Shown here one piece after another: positions 36,801-47,205 of a stretch of DNA of 64,000 nucleotides; the stretch's first letter is position 1; every line of letters begins with the position of its first letter. This DNA is from Lepisosteus oculatus (lineage: Eukaryota; Chordata; Actinopteri; Semionotiformes; Lepisosteidae), in contig NC_090703.1 of assembly GCF_040954835.1 (NCBI RefSeq), positions 7,931,001 through 7,995,000 of the forward strand. The letters are read 5' to 3'. The notes under the pieces are model-generated. The model was not told the DNA's origin. It saw only the letters and a list, made by a program, of their open reading frames with translations, and made no database searches. Position numbers and translations under genes: made by a program.

Positions 36801-39800
36801 TAAACTGTTAAGATGCCTTAACATCTATTAAATTGCTGCTTTTCAAAAAACAATCAAAATAGAACACTATTCTCAGAGGTGTTCTGCAACTTCATGACTT
36901 TACTCCCCATCAATGCAGTAGTTGTTAAATCCAATGTACCATGCCCTTCAAACTGGCAAAAAAATCACTATATATAGATCCAGTAACTTCTTGCTCATTA
37001 TGAAGGTGATGAAGGTTAATTTTCACATCATTGAATCTTAACATTTGAATACACTCACCTGTAATTTCACACTAATACAAAGAGCAGTCCTGAATTTCTG
37101 AGACAAGAGCCTTCACACCTTTTAGTCACACTCTTTGTGTAATTGTGTAATTCGCGCTCAACTACTTCAAATGACACGCATTACAAGACCCACTTTGTGA
37201 AGGTGAATAAGGAAGGAACAATAAAGCAGACCTGGAGGGAGAGGTAATCATCCTGCCAGATTGAATAAACCAGACAGACTTTCAATTACAGGCCCTCTTT
37301 AGAATAAGAAAGGCACAGATGGGTTTACCACCAAAAAAGCCAAATCTCTCAAGTTGCACAGCAGTGCAGAAACAGGGTCTCTCTCGATGTGGTGGAGGGA
37401 CTTAGGGTGGAGACATTTCAAGAGCGCACTGTCCTATTACCTCTCATCAGAAACTTTACCTTGTAAATCTAAGAATACAGAATGTGCCATGAAGAAAAAG
37501 GGTCCCCTTAACCATACTAATAGGATTCAATATTCACCATGTCCTTGAGTCCTTGATCTCCATTAAAATCTTCAAAATTCAAGATCTCATATTTCCTCTC
37601 CTCTTTTTTTTGTGGGATGTTAATTCTGCTAATCCTGTACCCTTAAAGCTTCAGAAAAGCCTCCACTGAGCCCTGTTTGTTCCACACTTGATGCTGTGAT
37701 TTCTTTGCAGTATGTAAAGTGCAGGAAGGGTGAGGGGCTGTCTTTTCTCAGGGGTCCTGTACATGGAGCTCCACTTTCCATCATGTACTGTACACACCTT
37801 TCTTCTGACATTCAGCGCTTTTACAAAGACACGTACCAGACACTCAATTAACGTTTTCCTTTTGAAGCCCAGGTATCCAAATTATTCCCCTGGCTAACTT
37901 GGTAGTGATAACCCATAAACCAAAAAATATTAAAACATGAATATATAAAAAGTAAACAACACTAATATCTTTACATCTGCACTGCACAATTAATTAGACA
38001 CATTCAGTTTATCTTTCTCAAGGTACTGGCTCGGCACCAGGAATGTATCAAATACATTTTGCTACCCACACAGCAACTTTCAAAGCCATTTTTCTCCATT
38101 TGTTTTTCCATTAAAGAAAAACACCAGCTTACAATACAGCTACAACTCAATTGTTTTTTAAAGAAAAGAATGTTGCCTCTAGCAAGAGTTGAAACAAATT
38201 TAGCCTCCGGGGCAAGCGGAACACCGCCCGTGGGTACTTTCGGAGGAGAGCTGCAGCAGCCCTGGGCCTCTGGCCTACCTGGGATCTTCTTGGCCCAGGT
38301 GATCATGTGGACCAGCTCCTTGTCAGCCAGGTTGGTGAGTGACATCATCATGGTGGCCTCGGTGAAGGGCTTCTTGGGGTAGTCCATGAGATAGACATCA
38401 GGCGGCTCAGCCTCAGCGATGGAGGACATGAGCTGCTCGGGGCTGAGAGAAAAGGAGTGGATCTCTCTGATCTGCGGGAAACTGCCCTCGCTGCGCCTCC
38501 TGGCCCGCCCCCCAGGGGGCTCCTGGCCCTGGGACAGACGCCGGTGCCGCACCACCCGGTAACTGCAACGCTCTCTCCTCGTACCTGGCCAACACAGCAA
38601 TTTTCACAACAGTGCTGTAGAAACAGAGATTGAGGAACTACCAGAGTCAGTCATTAAAATATTTACAGTTGTAGTTTCCAGCTGGGCATAATTCAGCAAA
38701 AGTCCAATGTTTCTATACTCTTCTGGAGTCCAACTACATTTCTTCTATTACATTTCTATTTCTTCAGCAAACTTATGAAAAAACAATTTCTGTGACTAGT
38801 CTCACAGTGCTTGAAAAGTTTAAGTAACACTTGTGCAGTAATTAATCAATTCAAATATGTTAACCTTTTAATTCTTGCCAAAATCTATGCCATTTTTGTT
38901 GAGGACACTACGATTATCTTTGTTAATTTTTATATTAATTTTTTTATGTGAATCTATTTGCCCACTACTGTATATCAACATGTAACTAAAGCTGGGAATA
39001 TATAGTGTTTTTAATGCCTGCATGCAGTTTGGGTCCCCTTGTGCCCTGGGTGCAGAGTCACAAATACTGTATCAATGTGCTAATACAAATACAAATGTTT
39101 TTTTTTAAGTATATAGGTCATATGAACTGAATTTCTCACTGAACTCAGCTTAGACTTAACCTGGTTTGATTGGAGAGTGCACTGACTCGCACTTTATTAT
39201 GATAAGTACTGTAAGTTGAGTGACTGATAAAGTACAACATAGAGGACAGAGCTCTGGGGTGTTTAGGTGAATCAGGGCCTACCACACTTCATCATCCCCA
39301 CTTCATAGCACTTCCTGAGCCGGCAGGCCTGGCAGCTCTTTCTGCGGTTTCTGTCAATGGTGCACTGGTTGGTTGCCGGACAGATGTAGTCATTGTGTCC
39401 TGGATGCAGGTGAAGAAGAGCACTCGTTTATGTCATGCTCGTTACTGCAGATAGTATTTAAACAGTAGCAGGCCACCTGTCATTCAGTACCAGTTACCAA
39501 ATAACTAAATCAACAGGTGCCTTGTACCACCTGGAGGAAATTATCCACCATGCCCCCCTCAGGTGGTTCAGGACTAATTAAGCTGCAATCTGGTGGGGAC
39601 TCTTTCATACAGTCTGCTATGATTCATGCTTTGCCCAGAGTTCTCTCTTGTGTTTTCTTCCCGGAACCTTGCCTCGCTCCGAAATCGTTCTCTAGATTCT
39701 CCTCTGCTGCATATACTGAGTCTCTTGGTTTTGTACTTTGCTTGTTGCTGTTTATGGCTCTGGACTGTGTTTGCCTGGCCCATGCTTGCCTGTGCTTGCC

Positions 39801-40868
39801 TTCGTTGCACCTGTATTATAACTACACTAAATTACAGTAATCGGGCGTTTTCCAGAGAATTAATTGGTGAATAATGGGCTTTGATCAGCTACTGTACCTT
39901 GGATGCTCCTTTTGAAGAAGGCTTTGCATCCTTCACAGGACCAGACTCCGTAGTGGTACCCTGAGGCGTAGTCGCTGCAGACAGCACAGTAGTGTGTGTC
40001 CATCTTTCCTGTCGGGCAACCCCCGGACGGATTCACAATATCTTCACAGTCTTCTCTTCTTCGGACAGACAGTTTGCTGCACACAAAGAAAGCCAGTTTA
40101 GCTCACACCTTCCAAAGCCTCGATTCAAAACCCAGATGCGTTTTACTTGACATTCTTTCTGATTTTTAATGGGGGTTTCAAAAATTGCAGAGTGAGACAG
40201 GGTCAGTGAAGAACTCACAGATGCATACAGCTGAAATTAGATAGCCAGCTGTTATTTTGCAATGCTGGAAAAACTGCTTGTATTTGCTCTCGAGTTTTCT
40301 GTGACCGCACAGAAACATTCTGTCGACTGCACAGGCAGACTGTGAAACATTAAAATGCCTGCCAGGGATTTCATGCAAAGCTTTATTTTAAGTACAGAGA
40401 ATGCATAAAGGAAATGGTTGGCTTTTCAGTTTTTAAGGTTTACCTGTTTTCTACCATCACTGGCTCTCTGGGTTGCGGCTCACTCCAGGGGCTCCTAGGA
40501 GGCTCAGAGTACATTAGAGACTGCTGGCAGTGAATAGCCAGCGACGAGACGTGGCTGGGAGCCGGCCAGAACATGGAGGGGCTGAGCGACTGTCTGACAG
40601 TGGGGCTTTCAGGCAGGCTGCCATTGCTGTGGCCATTGTAGCCTAGAAGTGTGGGGCTGTAGAAGGCCACAGCGGTGTAGTCATGGCTTCTCTCCATGTA
40701 TGGGGAGGGGATGCACACCGGATGGCGCTCTACGGCCAGTGCAGGGAGAGCACTGCTGTAGTGTGCCGGGGTCATGATCCCAGGGGAGCATGTCCTTGCA
40801 GTGGCCTTGCTGCAGCCCAGCTCCTCCAGCTGGAGCAATGACAGCTCTTTGTTGGGAGAGCTTGCCAT
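27645..40868 (-). CDS. ESR2: ESR2, estrogen receptor beta, complete 571-aa coding sequence in 8 exons
   Basis: Ligand-activated nuclear receptor binding estrogen-response elements as a dimer. Minus-strand exons, 5' to 3': 40868-40444, 40076-39898, 39399-39283, 38584-38279, 36031-35893, 32112-31979, 30277-30094, 27876-27645. Together they give 1716 nt, all GT/AG, all phases closing. A/B domain 1-171. Two-zinc-finger DNA-binding domain from Cys172 to about 238, with P-box CEGCKA and D-box PATNQ. Ligand-binding domain about 275-524 with the estradiol-contact residues retained (Glu in [10 protein letters not shown], Arg in LMWRS, His501 in KGMEHLY). Helix 12 [14 protein letters not shown] near 511-524. 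F domain 525-571. ESR2 rather than ESR1 is indicated by the short [21 protein letters not shown] N-terminus and by the SYNE2/CCDC170-like neighbours. The start ATG at 40868 is the first good one after the splice acceptor at 40941-40942. Confidence 0.97.
29105..29570 (+). mobile_element. Fish SINE/LINE 3'-end repeat with L2-type tail
   Basis: Contains gcgccgtccttcggatgaga, ctctgtggtcattaaaaatc, ggcgcactatggctgccgtc and the tail tgtaaagcgctttgagtgga ... gcgctatataagtg followed by attattatt. These are hallmarks of an abundant ray-finned-fish retroelement whose hairpin-like tail and (ATT)n end are typical of L2-clade mobilisation. Exact family name not claimed. Confidence 0.7.
30094..30277 (-). 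CDS. ESR2: ESR2 exon 7 (residues 434-495): LBD helices 9-10
   Basis: Acceptor gtcctcttag; reads [40 protein letters not shown] and [20 protein letters not shown], donor cttcag/gtacca. The last segment is the dimerisation helix 10. Confidence 0.97.
31979..32112 (-). CDS. ESR2: ESR2 exon 6 (residues 389-434): LBD helices 7-8
   Basis: Acceptor gctcaccgcag; reads [20 protein letters not shown] then [20 protein letters not shown] and ILLNS, donor tcaa/gtaagt. Strong match to the ER ligand-pocket floor. Confidence 0.97.
35246..35595 (+). mobile_element. tRNA-derived SINE (fish, HE1/V-SINE-like), full length
   Basis: Head gggtggtacagtggttaact with a tRNA-like A box, B-box-like gggtttaatttctggggtgc, central body with gcatgggtttcccctgggtg and agtccagagacatgctggtg, tail near aaaaatgtatgga. 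Three further partial copies occur at 41335-41420 (-), 47029-47205 (+) and 54045-54260 (-). Confidence 0.7.
35893..36031 (-). CDS. ESR2: ESR2 exon 5 (residues 343-389): LBD helices 5-6
   Basis: Acceptor gtctctgccacag; reads [20 protein letters not shown] then [19 protein letters not shown] and DLILNR. The Arg of LMWRS is the second A-ring contact. The acceptor sits only about 15 bp from a 35-bp minisatellite (36045-36515) lying in the upstream intron. Confidence 0.97.
36045..36515. repeat. 35-bp minisatellite, about 13 copies, abutting ESR2 exon 5
   Basis: Unit of about 35 bp built from cacccccaacacacagccca plus gtcacaaactgagcg, varying at 4 or 5 Cs and aaca/aaga. Units next to the exon (36045-36110) are the most diverged (cagagaccgag in place of cacaaactgag); distal ones are nearly identical. 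Open frames across it are repeat artefacts. Confidence 0.95.
38279..38584 (-). CDS. ESR2: ESR2 exon 4 (residues 241-343): hinge and LBD helices 1-4
   Basis: Acceptor ctgtgttggccag; reads [20 protein letters not shown] (basic hinge/nuclear localisation), [40 protein letters not shown] and ends AKKIPG, donor cccag/gtaggc. The Glu of ADKELVH is the A-ring contact for estradiol. Confidence 0.97.
39283..39399 (-). CDS. ESR2: ESR2 exon 3 (residues 202-241): second zinc finger
   Basis: Acceptor cacctgcatccag; encodes [20 protein letters not shown], then [19 protein letters not shown]. Four Cys of finger II and the dimerisation D-box are intact. Donor gtgtg/gtaggc. Confidence 0.98.
39898..40076 (-). 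CDS. ESR2: ESR2 exon 2 (residues 142-202): first zinc finger
   Basis: Acceptor ctttgtgtgcag; reads [20 protein letters not shown] then [20 protein letters not shown] and [12 protein letters not shown]. Four zinc-binding Cys and the P-box (CEGCKA) specifying estrogen-response elements are intact. Donor ccaag/gtacag, phase 1. Confidence 0.98.
40444..40868 (-). CDS. ESR2: ESR2 coding exon 1 (residues 1-142): A/B transactivation domain
   Basis: Starts [20 protein letters not shown] and runs through [20 protein letters not shown] and [18 protein letters not shown] to PREPVMVEN, donor acag/gtaaac, phase 2. Pro/Ser-rich, largely disordered; the [16 protein letters not shown] region holds the AF-1-type hydrophobic motifs of fish ER beta. 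Confidence 0.95.
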
Positions 40869-40940
40869 GCTGTAGAATACGGAGCCGGCAGACAGGTGAC
40901 TTTATCTCATCTTCCCATTCACAGCCACAGGCGGTTTCAG
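40869..40940 (-). other. ESR2: ESR2 5'UTR part of coding exon 1
   Basis: Minus-strand acceptor gttctgtgctttcag (AG at 40941-40942) precedes 72 nt of leader before the ATG. This proves at least one non-coding exon further upstream. Confidence 0.7.
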
Positions 40941-41334
40941 CTGAAAGCACAGAACGCAGGATGAGCGACAGCAGAAAACCAAACTGGAGACATGAATTCG
41001 GGTTCTTTTGCTAGAGATAGTGTACGACAACATCCTTTTTCTAAAGCTCTTTTCGTGGTGACCCACTGCACGCGGTACATAACAGAAGGAAAAAAAACGC
41101 AAATATTTACAAACCCCTTTGATTGTACAGAGCTCAGTTGTCTCTTTCTATCATGCAACTTTTCCAGATCATTTTGAAGAGCAAAACAAAACTGAAGAGG
41201 GTATTAAATAAAAAAATATAGAGATAAAATAAAAGCATAAAACAGGTTTAAAAATGTCATGTCTGCATGATTACTACACTCCTGCCAAACGGTTAGACTG
41301 TAGGGAATGGTCTTGGTAAGGACTATGAGGGCCT

Positions 41335-41420
41335 GAAGTCTGTCCTGGAAACACAGGGCAGGAGGCAGGACCACACCCTGGATGGAACTCCAGTCCATCT
41401 CAGGACATTGGACATTTTTC
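41335..41420 (-). repeat. SINE fragment (same family as 35246-35595)
   Basis: The plus strand reads ggcaggaccacaccctggat then ggaactccagtccatctcag, the reverse complement of the SINE body. Truncated at both ends. Confidence 0.55.
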
Positions 41421-42220
41421 TGTGTGATCTCCAGTCTGCTTTGCAAAATTTCAAGTCTTATTATGAGAAGGGGAAATCAATCCAGAATTAAGAAGGCTGA
41501 TTTTGATATTTGATTTCTTTCTTATGTCATCAATTCAGCTGCAATGTGTTTTCATGACCAGAACTAGCAGTGTTTGGAAAGCTCATTGTTAAAGGCTGAA
41601 GCAGGTAGGAAATGCCGATTAACAAAGGCATCACTTAACCGACAACCCAATCACATTAAACATTGGAACCGTCATCAAAACCCAACGTCGAAAAGGGAAA
41701 TAAATTCTATGTTTTAAATTGAAAAGTCTCATTATTGCACTGTGTTAAAAGAGGAGTAAATGATAGTGTTCAACAGGAAAGTTTTAAATTAAAGGCTCTT
41801 ATTCCTTCGAAGTAAAACAATAAAATAAGAGAGAAGATTGCTCTGGAGAAACCAGAATAGGACAGAGAAATACAAGATGCTCTATTGAAGGCAATCGGAG
41901 TGTAGGAACAGGCTGTGGAAGAGTTACTGTTATGCAGCACAATCACTGAATGTCAAATCATGTAGACAATTTTTGCACTACAGCACACCAACGGGTGTCC
42001 TTCAATACCAATTTTTCTTTTTACATTTACAAGGCATTAAAAGCTATAGTTAGCAACTTCAAGGTAGTATTTCTGTTAAACTATCTTCCACAGTGGGTTG
42101 TAACTGGTACCTTCTGTATCATGATCAAAATGCCTGACACCTTTTGAGCTCATTAATTGCACACTTTTTTACATTGGAACAATTTTTTTTTTTAAATACA
42201 GTACATATACAGTATGTATA

Positions 42221-43819
42221 TAGTTGTAAGAAAGTTTGTGAACCCTTTGGAATTACCTGGATTTCTGCATTAATTACACATAAAAATGTGGTCTGATCTG
42301 CAACAAAGTCCCAATAATAGACAAAAACAATAAACTAATAAACTAATAACACATAATTGTACTTCTTGTCAATATTGAATACATCATCATTTAAACATTC
42401 ACAGTCCAGACTGGAAAAAGTATGTGAACCCTTGTATTTAGTAACTGGTAGAAACATTTCCTATAGCTGCTGATGAGACGTGCACATTGGTAAGGAGGAA
42501 TTTTAGACCATTCCTCCTTACAAAACTGTTTCAGTTCATTGATATTTCTGGGATTCTTTGCGTGAACAGTTCTCTTCAAGTCATGCCATAGCATCTCAAC
42601 TGGGTTGAGGTCTGGACTCTGACTTGGCCATTCCAGAACACACATTTCCTTCTGTTTAAGCCATTCTGTTGTTGATTTACTCCTGTGTTCCGGGTCATTG
42701 TCTTGTTGCATCAACCAACTTCTATTAAGCTTCAGGTGATGGACCGCTACCCTGACATTCTCCTGTAAAATTTCTTGATACAATTTTGAATTTATTGTTC
42801 CCTCTATGATAGCAAGCTGTCTAGGCCCTGAGGCAGCAAAGCAGCACCAAGCCAGGATGCTCCTTCCCCTATGCTTCATGGTTGGGATGAGGTTTTGGTG
42901 TTGGGGTGCAGTGCTTTTTTGCCAACAAACATAGCGTTGCGTGATTCAGCCAAAGAGTTCAACTTTTGTCTCATCCATCCACAGAACATTGTCCCAGACA
43001 CGTTGTGGAACATCCAGGTGGTCTTTTGCAAACTTGAGGTGTGCAGCAATGCTTTTTTTTTTTTTGGAGAGCAGTGGTTTCCTCCATGGTGTCCTTCCAT
43101 GAACACCCTTCTTGTTCAGTGTTTTTCTTATAGTGGACACATGAAGAGAGACTTTGGCAAGTTCAAGAGATTTCTGCAGGTCCTATGCTGTACCCTAGGG
43201 TTTTTTTTTCCACCTCCTTCAGCATTGCACGCTGCACATTGGCTGTGAATTTGCAGGATGCCCACTCCTAGGGAGAGTAGCAACAGTACTGAATTGCCTC
43301 CATTTGTAGACAATTAGTATTACTGTGGATTGATGAACACGCAGGCCTTTAGAAATGCTTTAGTAGCCTTTTCCAGCTTTACCCATCTCTACAATTCTTC
43401 TTCTTCGGTCCTCTGATATTTCTTTTGATCAGGGCATGGTTCACATGAACAGCTCTTTCTTGAGAAGAGCAGACTCTGTCAATAACCAACCTTTGTGATG
43501 CTTTTTTTTAGGGCAGGGCACCTCCAACACACAATTCCAATCTCATCTCACTGATTGGAACCCCTGACTCCAATTAGCTTTTGGAGAAATCATTAGCCTG
43601 GAGGTTCACATACTTTTTCCAACCTAGACTGTGAACGTTTAAATGATGTGTTCAGTACTGACAAGAGGAAGTGCAATTGTTTGTGTATTATTAGTTTAAG
43701 CAGATTGTGTTTAATTGTGTTTGTCTGTTATTGTGACTTAGTTGAAGGTCAGATTAATTAGAATTAATGCAGAAATCCAGGTTATTCCAAAGGGTTCACA
43801 AACTTTTTATTTCCAACTG
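42221..43819 (-). mobile_element. Tc1/mariner transposon relic, 1.6 kb, IR/DR termini
   Basis: Flanked by TA at 42219-42220 and 43820-43821. Long inverted repeats of about 215 bp (42221-42434 and 43601-43819) each carry an outer and an inner copy of an AGTTTGTGAACCCT/AGTATGTGAACCC direct repeat, the IR/DR layout known from Sleeping Beauty-type elements. The left terminal base is changed (TAGTTG where the right end gives CAGTTG). It encloses a broken transposase on the minus strand. Confidence 0.9.
42391..43313 (-). pseudogene. Broken Tc1-family transposase
   Basis: The DDE domain is readable: WMDETKVELFG (first Asp), QQDNDPEH (second Asp) and SPDLNPVEMLW (Glu). Exactly 34 residues separate the second Asp from the Glu, the Tc1 D34E spacing. 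One in-frame stop at 42946-42948 follows ELFG. A frame change occurs upstream near 43150-43210 around a T-run, and the N-terminal DNA-binding half is degraded. Non-autonomous. Confidence 0.9.
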
Positions 43820-45806
43820 TATATGCCCATACACAAAATACAAACTTATAAAAAGGACACAACATGAAAGCCATTAATCTGATTTGTGTGTTTGTTAGCA
43901 ACAATACAATCAATTGTTTTAAATAATATTAAATAATTTTCCATATACATACCAAGAAAAAACAATAACGAAAATGTTCTGCATGGCTTTTACCAATTGG
44001 CAAAATTACTGTACATTAGGAAAACAAACATTTTTTTAAAGATGCACTTTACCCTCATTTACCCCTGATATCACATGTGAATACAATATATACAATGCTG
44101 TTATGGTATAACTGTGAATTCTACATCAACCATACAGTATCGTTAATTGCTTGGTATTGCAGTATTGTATGAATTCCAAGTCAAAAGAATGAGCAGTGAA
44201 ATTCAAAAACACTGCAAGAACCATTGCATTGCAGCTCCAATTGCAGATACTGTAGCACAAACTGAGGTCTGGCCTGCTGCTGTGCGCTGAGAATTGGAAC
44301 AGACTTTAGTACTGGTAAAGGAAGTACTCTGATCAGACATGTAGGCTCAAGGTCGCCCTACAGATCTCAAACCATCATCCATTAGGAATCTTTCGAAAAC
44401 ACAAACAATAAATTCCTCAGTACATATGACTAGACTAGTTCAGTCCAACTTATTACTTAGAGACAAATTAATCTCATCCCCTGCCTGTTCGGGATGAACT
44501 AGCTCCTAGATTTCGAGATCTTTTTATCATGCAGAGCACTGCACAATCCATTTGTTTAGCCATCAGAGCTGACAGCCCAGGAAGAGCTCCATGCCAGGGA
44601 ACCATCGTGTGTTTAAGCACTACTGCAGAGCAGCACCCAGCACAGCACACAGAACAGCTCTCACTGGCATGGACCAGGTAACCAAAGGCAAACTGCAGTA
44701 CGGTTTTTAAGAACAGTCTCTGGCACATCATGTGCAACATCCTCCTAATTTCCTGTTCAGAATGTTATTTATTAATTACCTGTTAGATATGTCATGTATT
44801 AATTTAACATGCCATCATTTCTCTGCACTTTACCACTTATAATATCTATTCTCTATCATATGATATGTTTCAGTGTATTTTTTTATGTCTATGTCTTACA
44901 TATTCTGGGCTCTCTCCTACCCAGGGACTACATGTAAATGAGCTTTTTAGCTAATTCTGATGCAGCTTAAGAGCTGTCCCTGTTCAATGAAATCGCCGGA
45001 TCGCAGATAGAACAGTGCTGTTTTGGCCATCCTCTTCCTGATTGAGATGCATGAAACTACATCTGATATTTTAAGAATGCATTTTTCAATCAATGACAAA
45101 ATAAATATTTAAGCTTAACTACAGTATTTTTGTAAATTTAACTGCTGCATACAGTATAAAGGAACACCATTATCCTGTGCAATATTCAAGAATTAAGGGA
45201 ATAATATCTTTGATTATTTTGGAATCTTTCTTCAGATCTATTTGAAAAACTGCTAATGCTCATGTATACCATATATATACAGCATATGTTAGTCATTTCC
45301 TTTTTCCATTTTTAAACCACTCGCAGATCTTATAACCTGTTAGGCTTCTGGCTGTTTTTTTTCTTGTTTGTTGTTCTGGTTCATGTGTCTCATAAAATTA
45401 TTTACAACTACTGACATTTCAGACATCAATTCAACCAGCGTATCCATTATGGAAAGTTCGTGGAAAAGCAACTCCAACTTTTTTTAACCACAAATACACA
45501 GTGTTGCCAACACAATTATTGCACAATGAAGCCATAAAAGTTAAAAGCTCTTCCCTGACTCTAATTAAAGGGCCTCTGTACATTCTGTGCTGAAGACCTG
45601 CAAACACACGTTTGTCAGATCACCATTGAATGCAAATACACAATCTTATTATGTTAATCTCAAACATTTCAGAAGAAAAATAAGATCGTTGTCATGATCA
45701 GATTAATCATTGTCAAACTCTACTGGGCAATTTTGTCAGTAATAGAAACACTCAGTGTTGATTCTTTTAACCCTGAAACAACACAGGATGCATACTTACA
45801 GTATAT

Positions 45807-45893
45807 AAGGAACAAGTAATAGGTTTATTCCATGCTGAAAAAAAGAAGATGCTTCTTTTTTTCAGCATGGAATAAACCTATTACTTGTTCCTT
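45807..45893. repeat. Perfect 42-bp inverted repeat with 3-nt loop
   Basis: Positions 45807-45848 are the exact reverse complement of 45852-45893 around atg (45849-45851). The right arm contains ttcagcatggaataaaccta and continues into ctttgcagcctacgcatgct and gacgcagctacccacctgaa, which is dispersed-repeat sequence (compare 22260-22415). As RNA this would be a very stable stem. Confidence 0.95.
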
Positions 45894-47028
45894 TGCAGCC
45901 TACGCATGCTGACGCAGCTACCCACCTGAACTACTTACAGTATATATACTGTATAAAATAAATGCTAACAAAAATATATTTTTTGAAAATCTTAAACTTT
46001 CAGAGAAAATGCTTTACTGTGTGGCTGTGCAGGAAGAACCCAATCTTCAGATTTCTAGCAATGTAGAGTAGTGAATATTAGGACCAGAGGCACCAGAGGC
46101 ACCAATCTGAGGCCAGTTTCTGCCCCAAATGGTGGTTTCTCAAAACTAAACAGATAAAAGTTCTAAAATAAGCAGGGCATCTGAAGGTGATGTTTTCACT
46201 ATAACACTTCATTTAAGTAATCTGGCTTTTCAGAAGGACAATTACCATTTTAAATAAGCTTGACAACAGAGGTCTCCATCTCACACTTTCTTTCTCTCAA
46301 ATTTGGCCAGACCAGAAGTAATAAGTATGTTAACTATGAAAAAATATATATATAAAAAGCTAACATTTCGATGTTAGTTGTTGTTTTTTTTAGGGTTTTC
46401 TCTGCCTTTTGATGTTTTCATTCTCAGGTTGTTCAGGGGTCAGAAATAATTATATTCAATTTACTCTGGGTTCCATTAAAATTCTGCTTCACTTTACAAT
46501 GCACATTGCCTCCATATGGGGACAGTCAGGATCAACTGTCTGAGCGGGTGTTGGAAAGCATCATGTATGATTCTGCTGCTTGACTGATTTTCTGCAGTGT
46601 GGCACCATACCGAAGAAAGCCATACACCTGCTTTCCTGATCACAACCTCCATGGAACAGTGATCTCCAAGGTCAGCTTGAACCTGAGCTTTCACCTGGAT
46701 ATCATCACAATCATGGGAAAAAGGCTGTTCTATTTAGACAAGCAAATCCATTGAGACCAAGACAAAGCCACTGCCTTCAAGAATTCTGCTTTCCGATCCA
46801 TGTGGTCTAAGGAGTCTGTGACTTCTCTACTGTTGGCTCAGCCCCTTTCCTGGCTTAAAGGCCATGTGCTGTATCTTGGCACCCTCAGTCAGTCTGAGTA
46901 GGGAGACCGTAAGCAGGAAATATTAATGCAGAGCACAATACTCTGGAATTGCAGTGCAGCTTCTCTGCCAATACAGGCAAGCTTTAACATTTTTTTTTTA
47001 ACTGACATTACAAGAAAAAAGTTAGGAA

Positions 47029-47205
47029 ACGCGGTGGTTAGGATAAGTGCCTCACAGATTCAGGTTTCTGAGTTCAATTCTAGCTCAGAGAACCTGTTTG
47101 TGTGGAGCTTGCTGTTCTCCCTGTGTTCACTCCAGGTGCTCTAGTTTCTCTAACTTATTCCGTTTGGGGTTGGGTGAAAGAGTTCCAGTGTGATTTTAAC
47201 ACTTG
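47029..47205 (+). repeat. SINE copy, 3' diverged
   Basis: Head gcggtggttaggataagtgc, B-box-like gagttcaattctagctcaga, then gtgtggagcttgctgttctc and tccaggtgctctagtttctc. Same family as 35246-35595, missing a recognisable tail. Confidence 0.6.

Larger units (their letters stand above)
27877..40443 (-). other. ESR2 introns between coding exons
   Basis: 27877-30093 contains a fish L2-tailed repeat (29105-29570). 30278-31978 shows nothing recognised. 32113-35892 has a tRNA-derived SINE (35246-35595) and perhaps a decayed repeat near 33740-33830. 36032-38278 begins with the 35-bp minisatellite. 38585-39282 has nothing. 39400-39897 has a Cys/Leu-rich, T-rich stretch (39560-39830) that looks repeat-derived, family unknown. 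40077-40443 has nothing. Confidence 0.65.

Noticed and set aside
46660..46685. Estrogen-response-element-like aggtcagcttgaacct in the ESR2 first intron
   Set aside because: The second half-site has an extra base and so is imperfect; a single imperfect palindrome in 64 kb is expected by chance.
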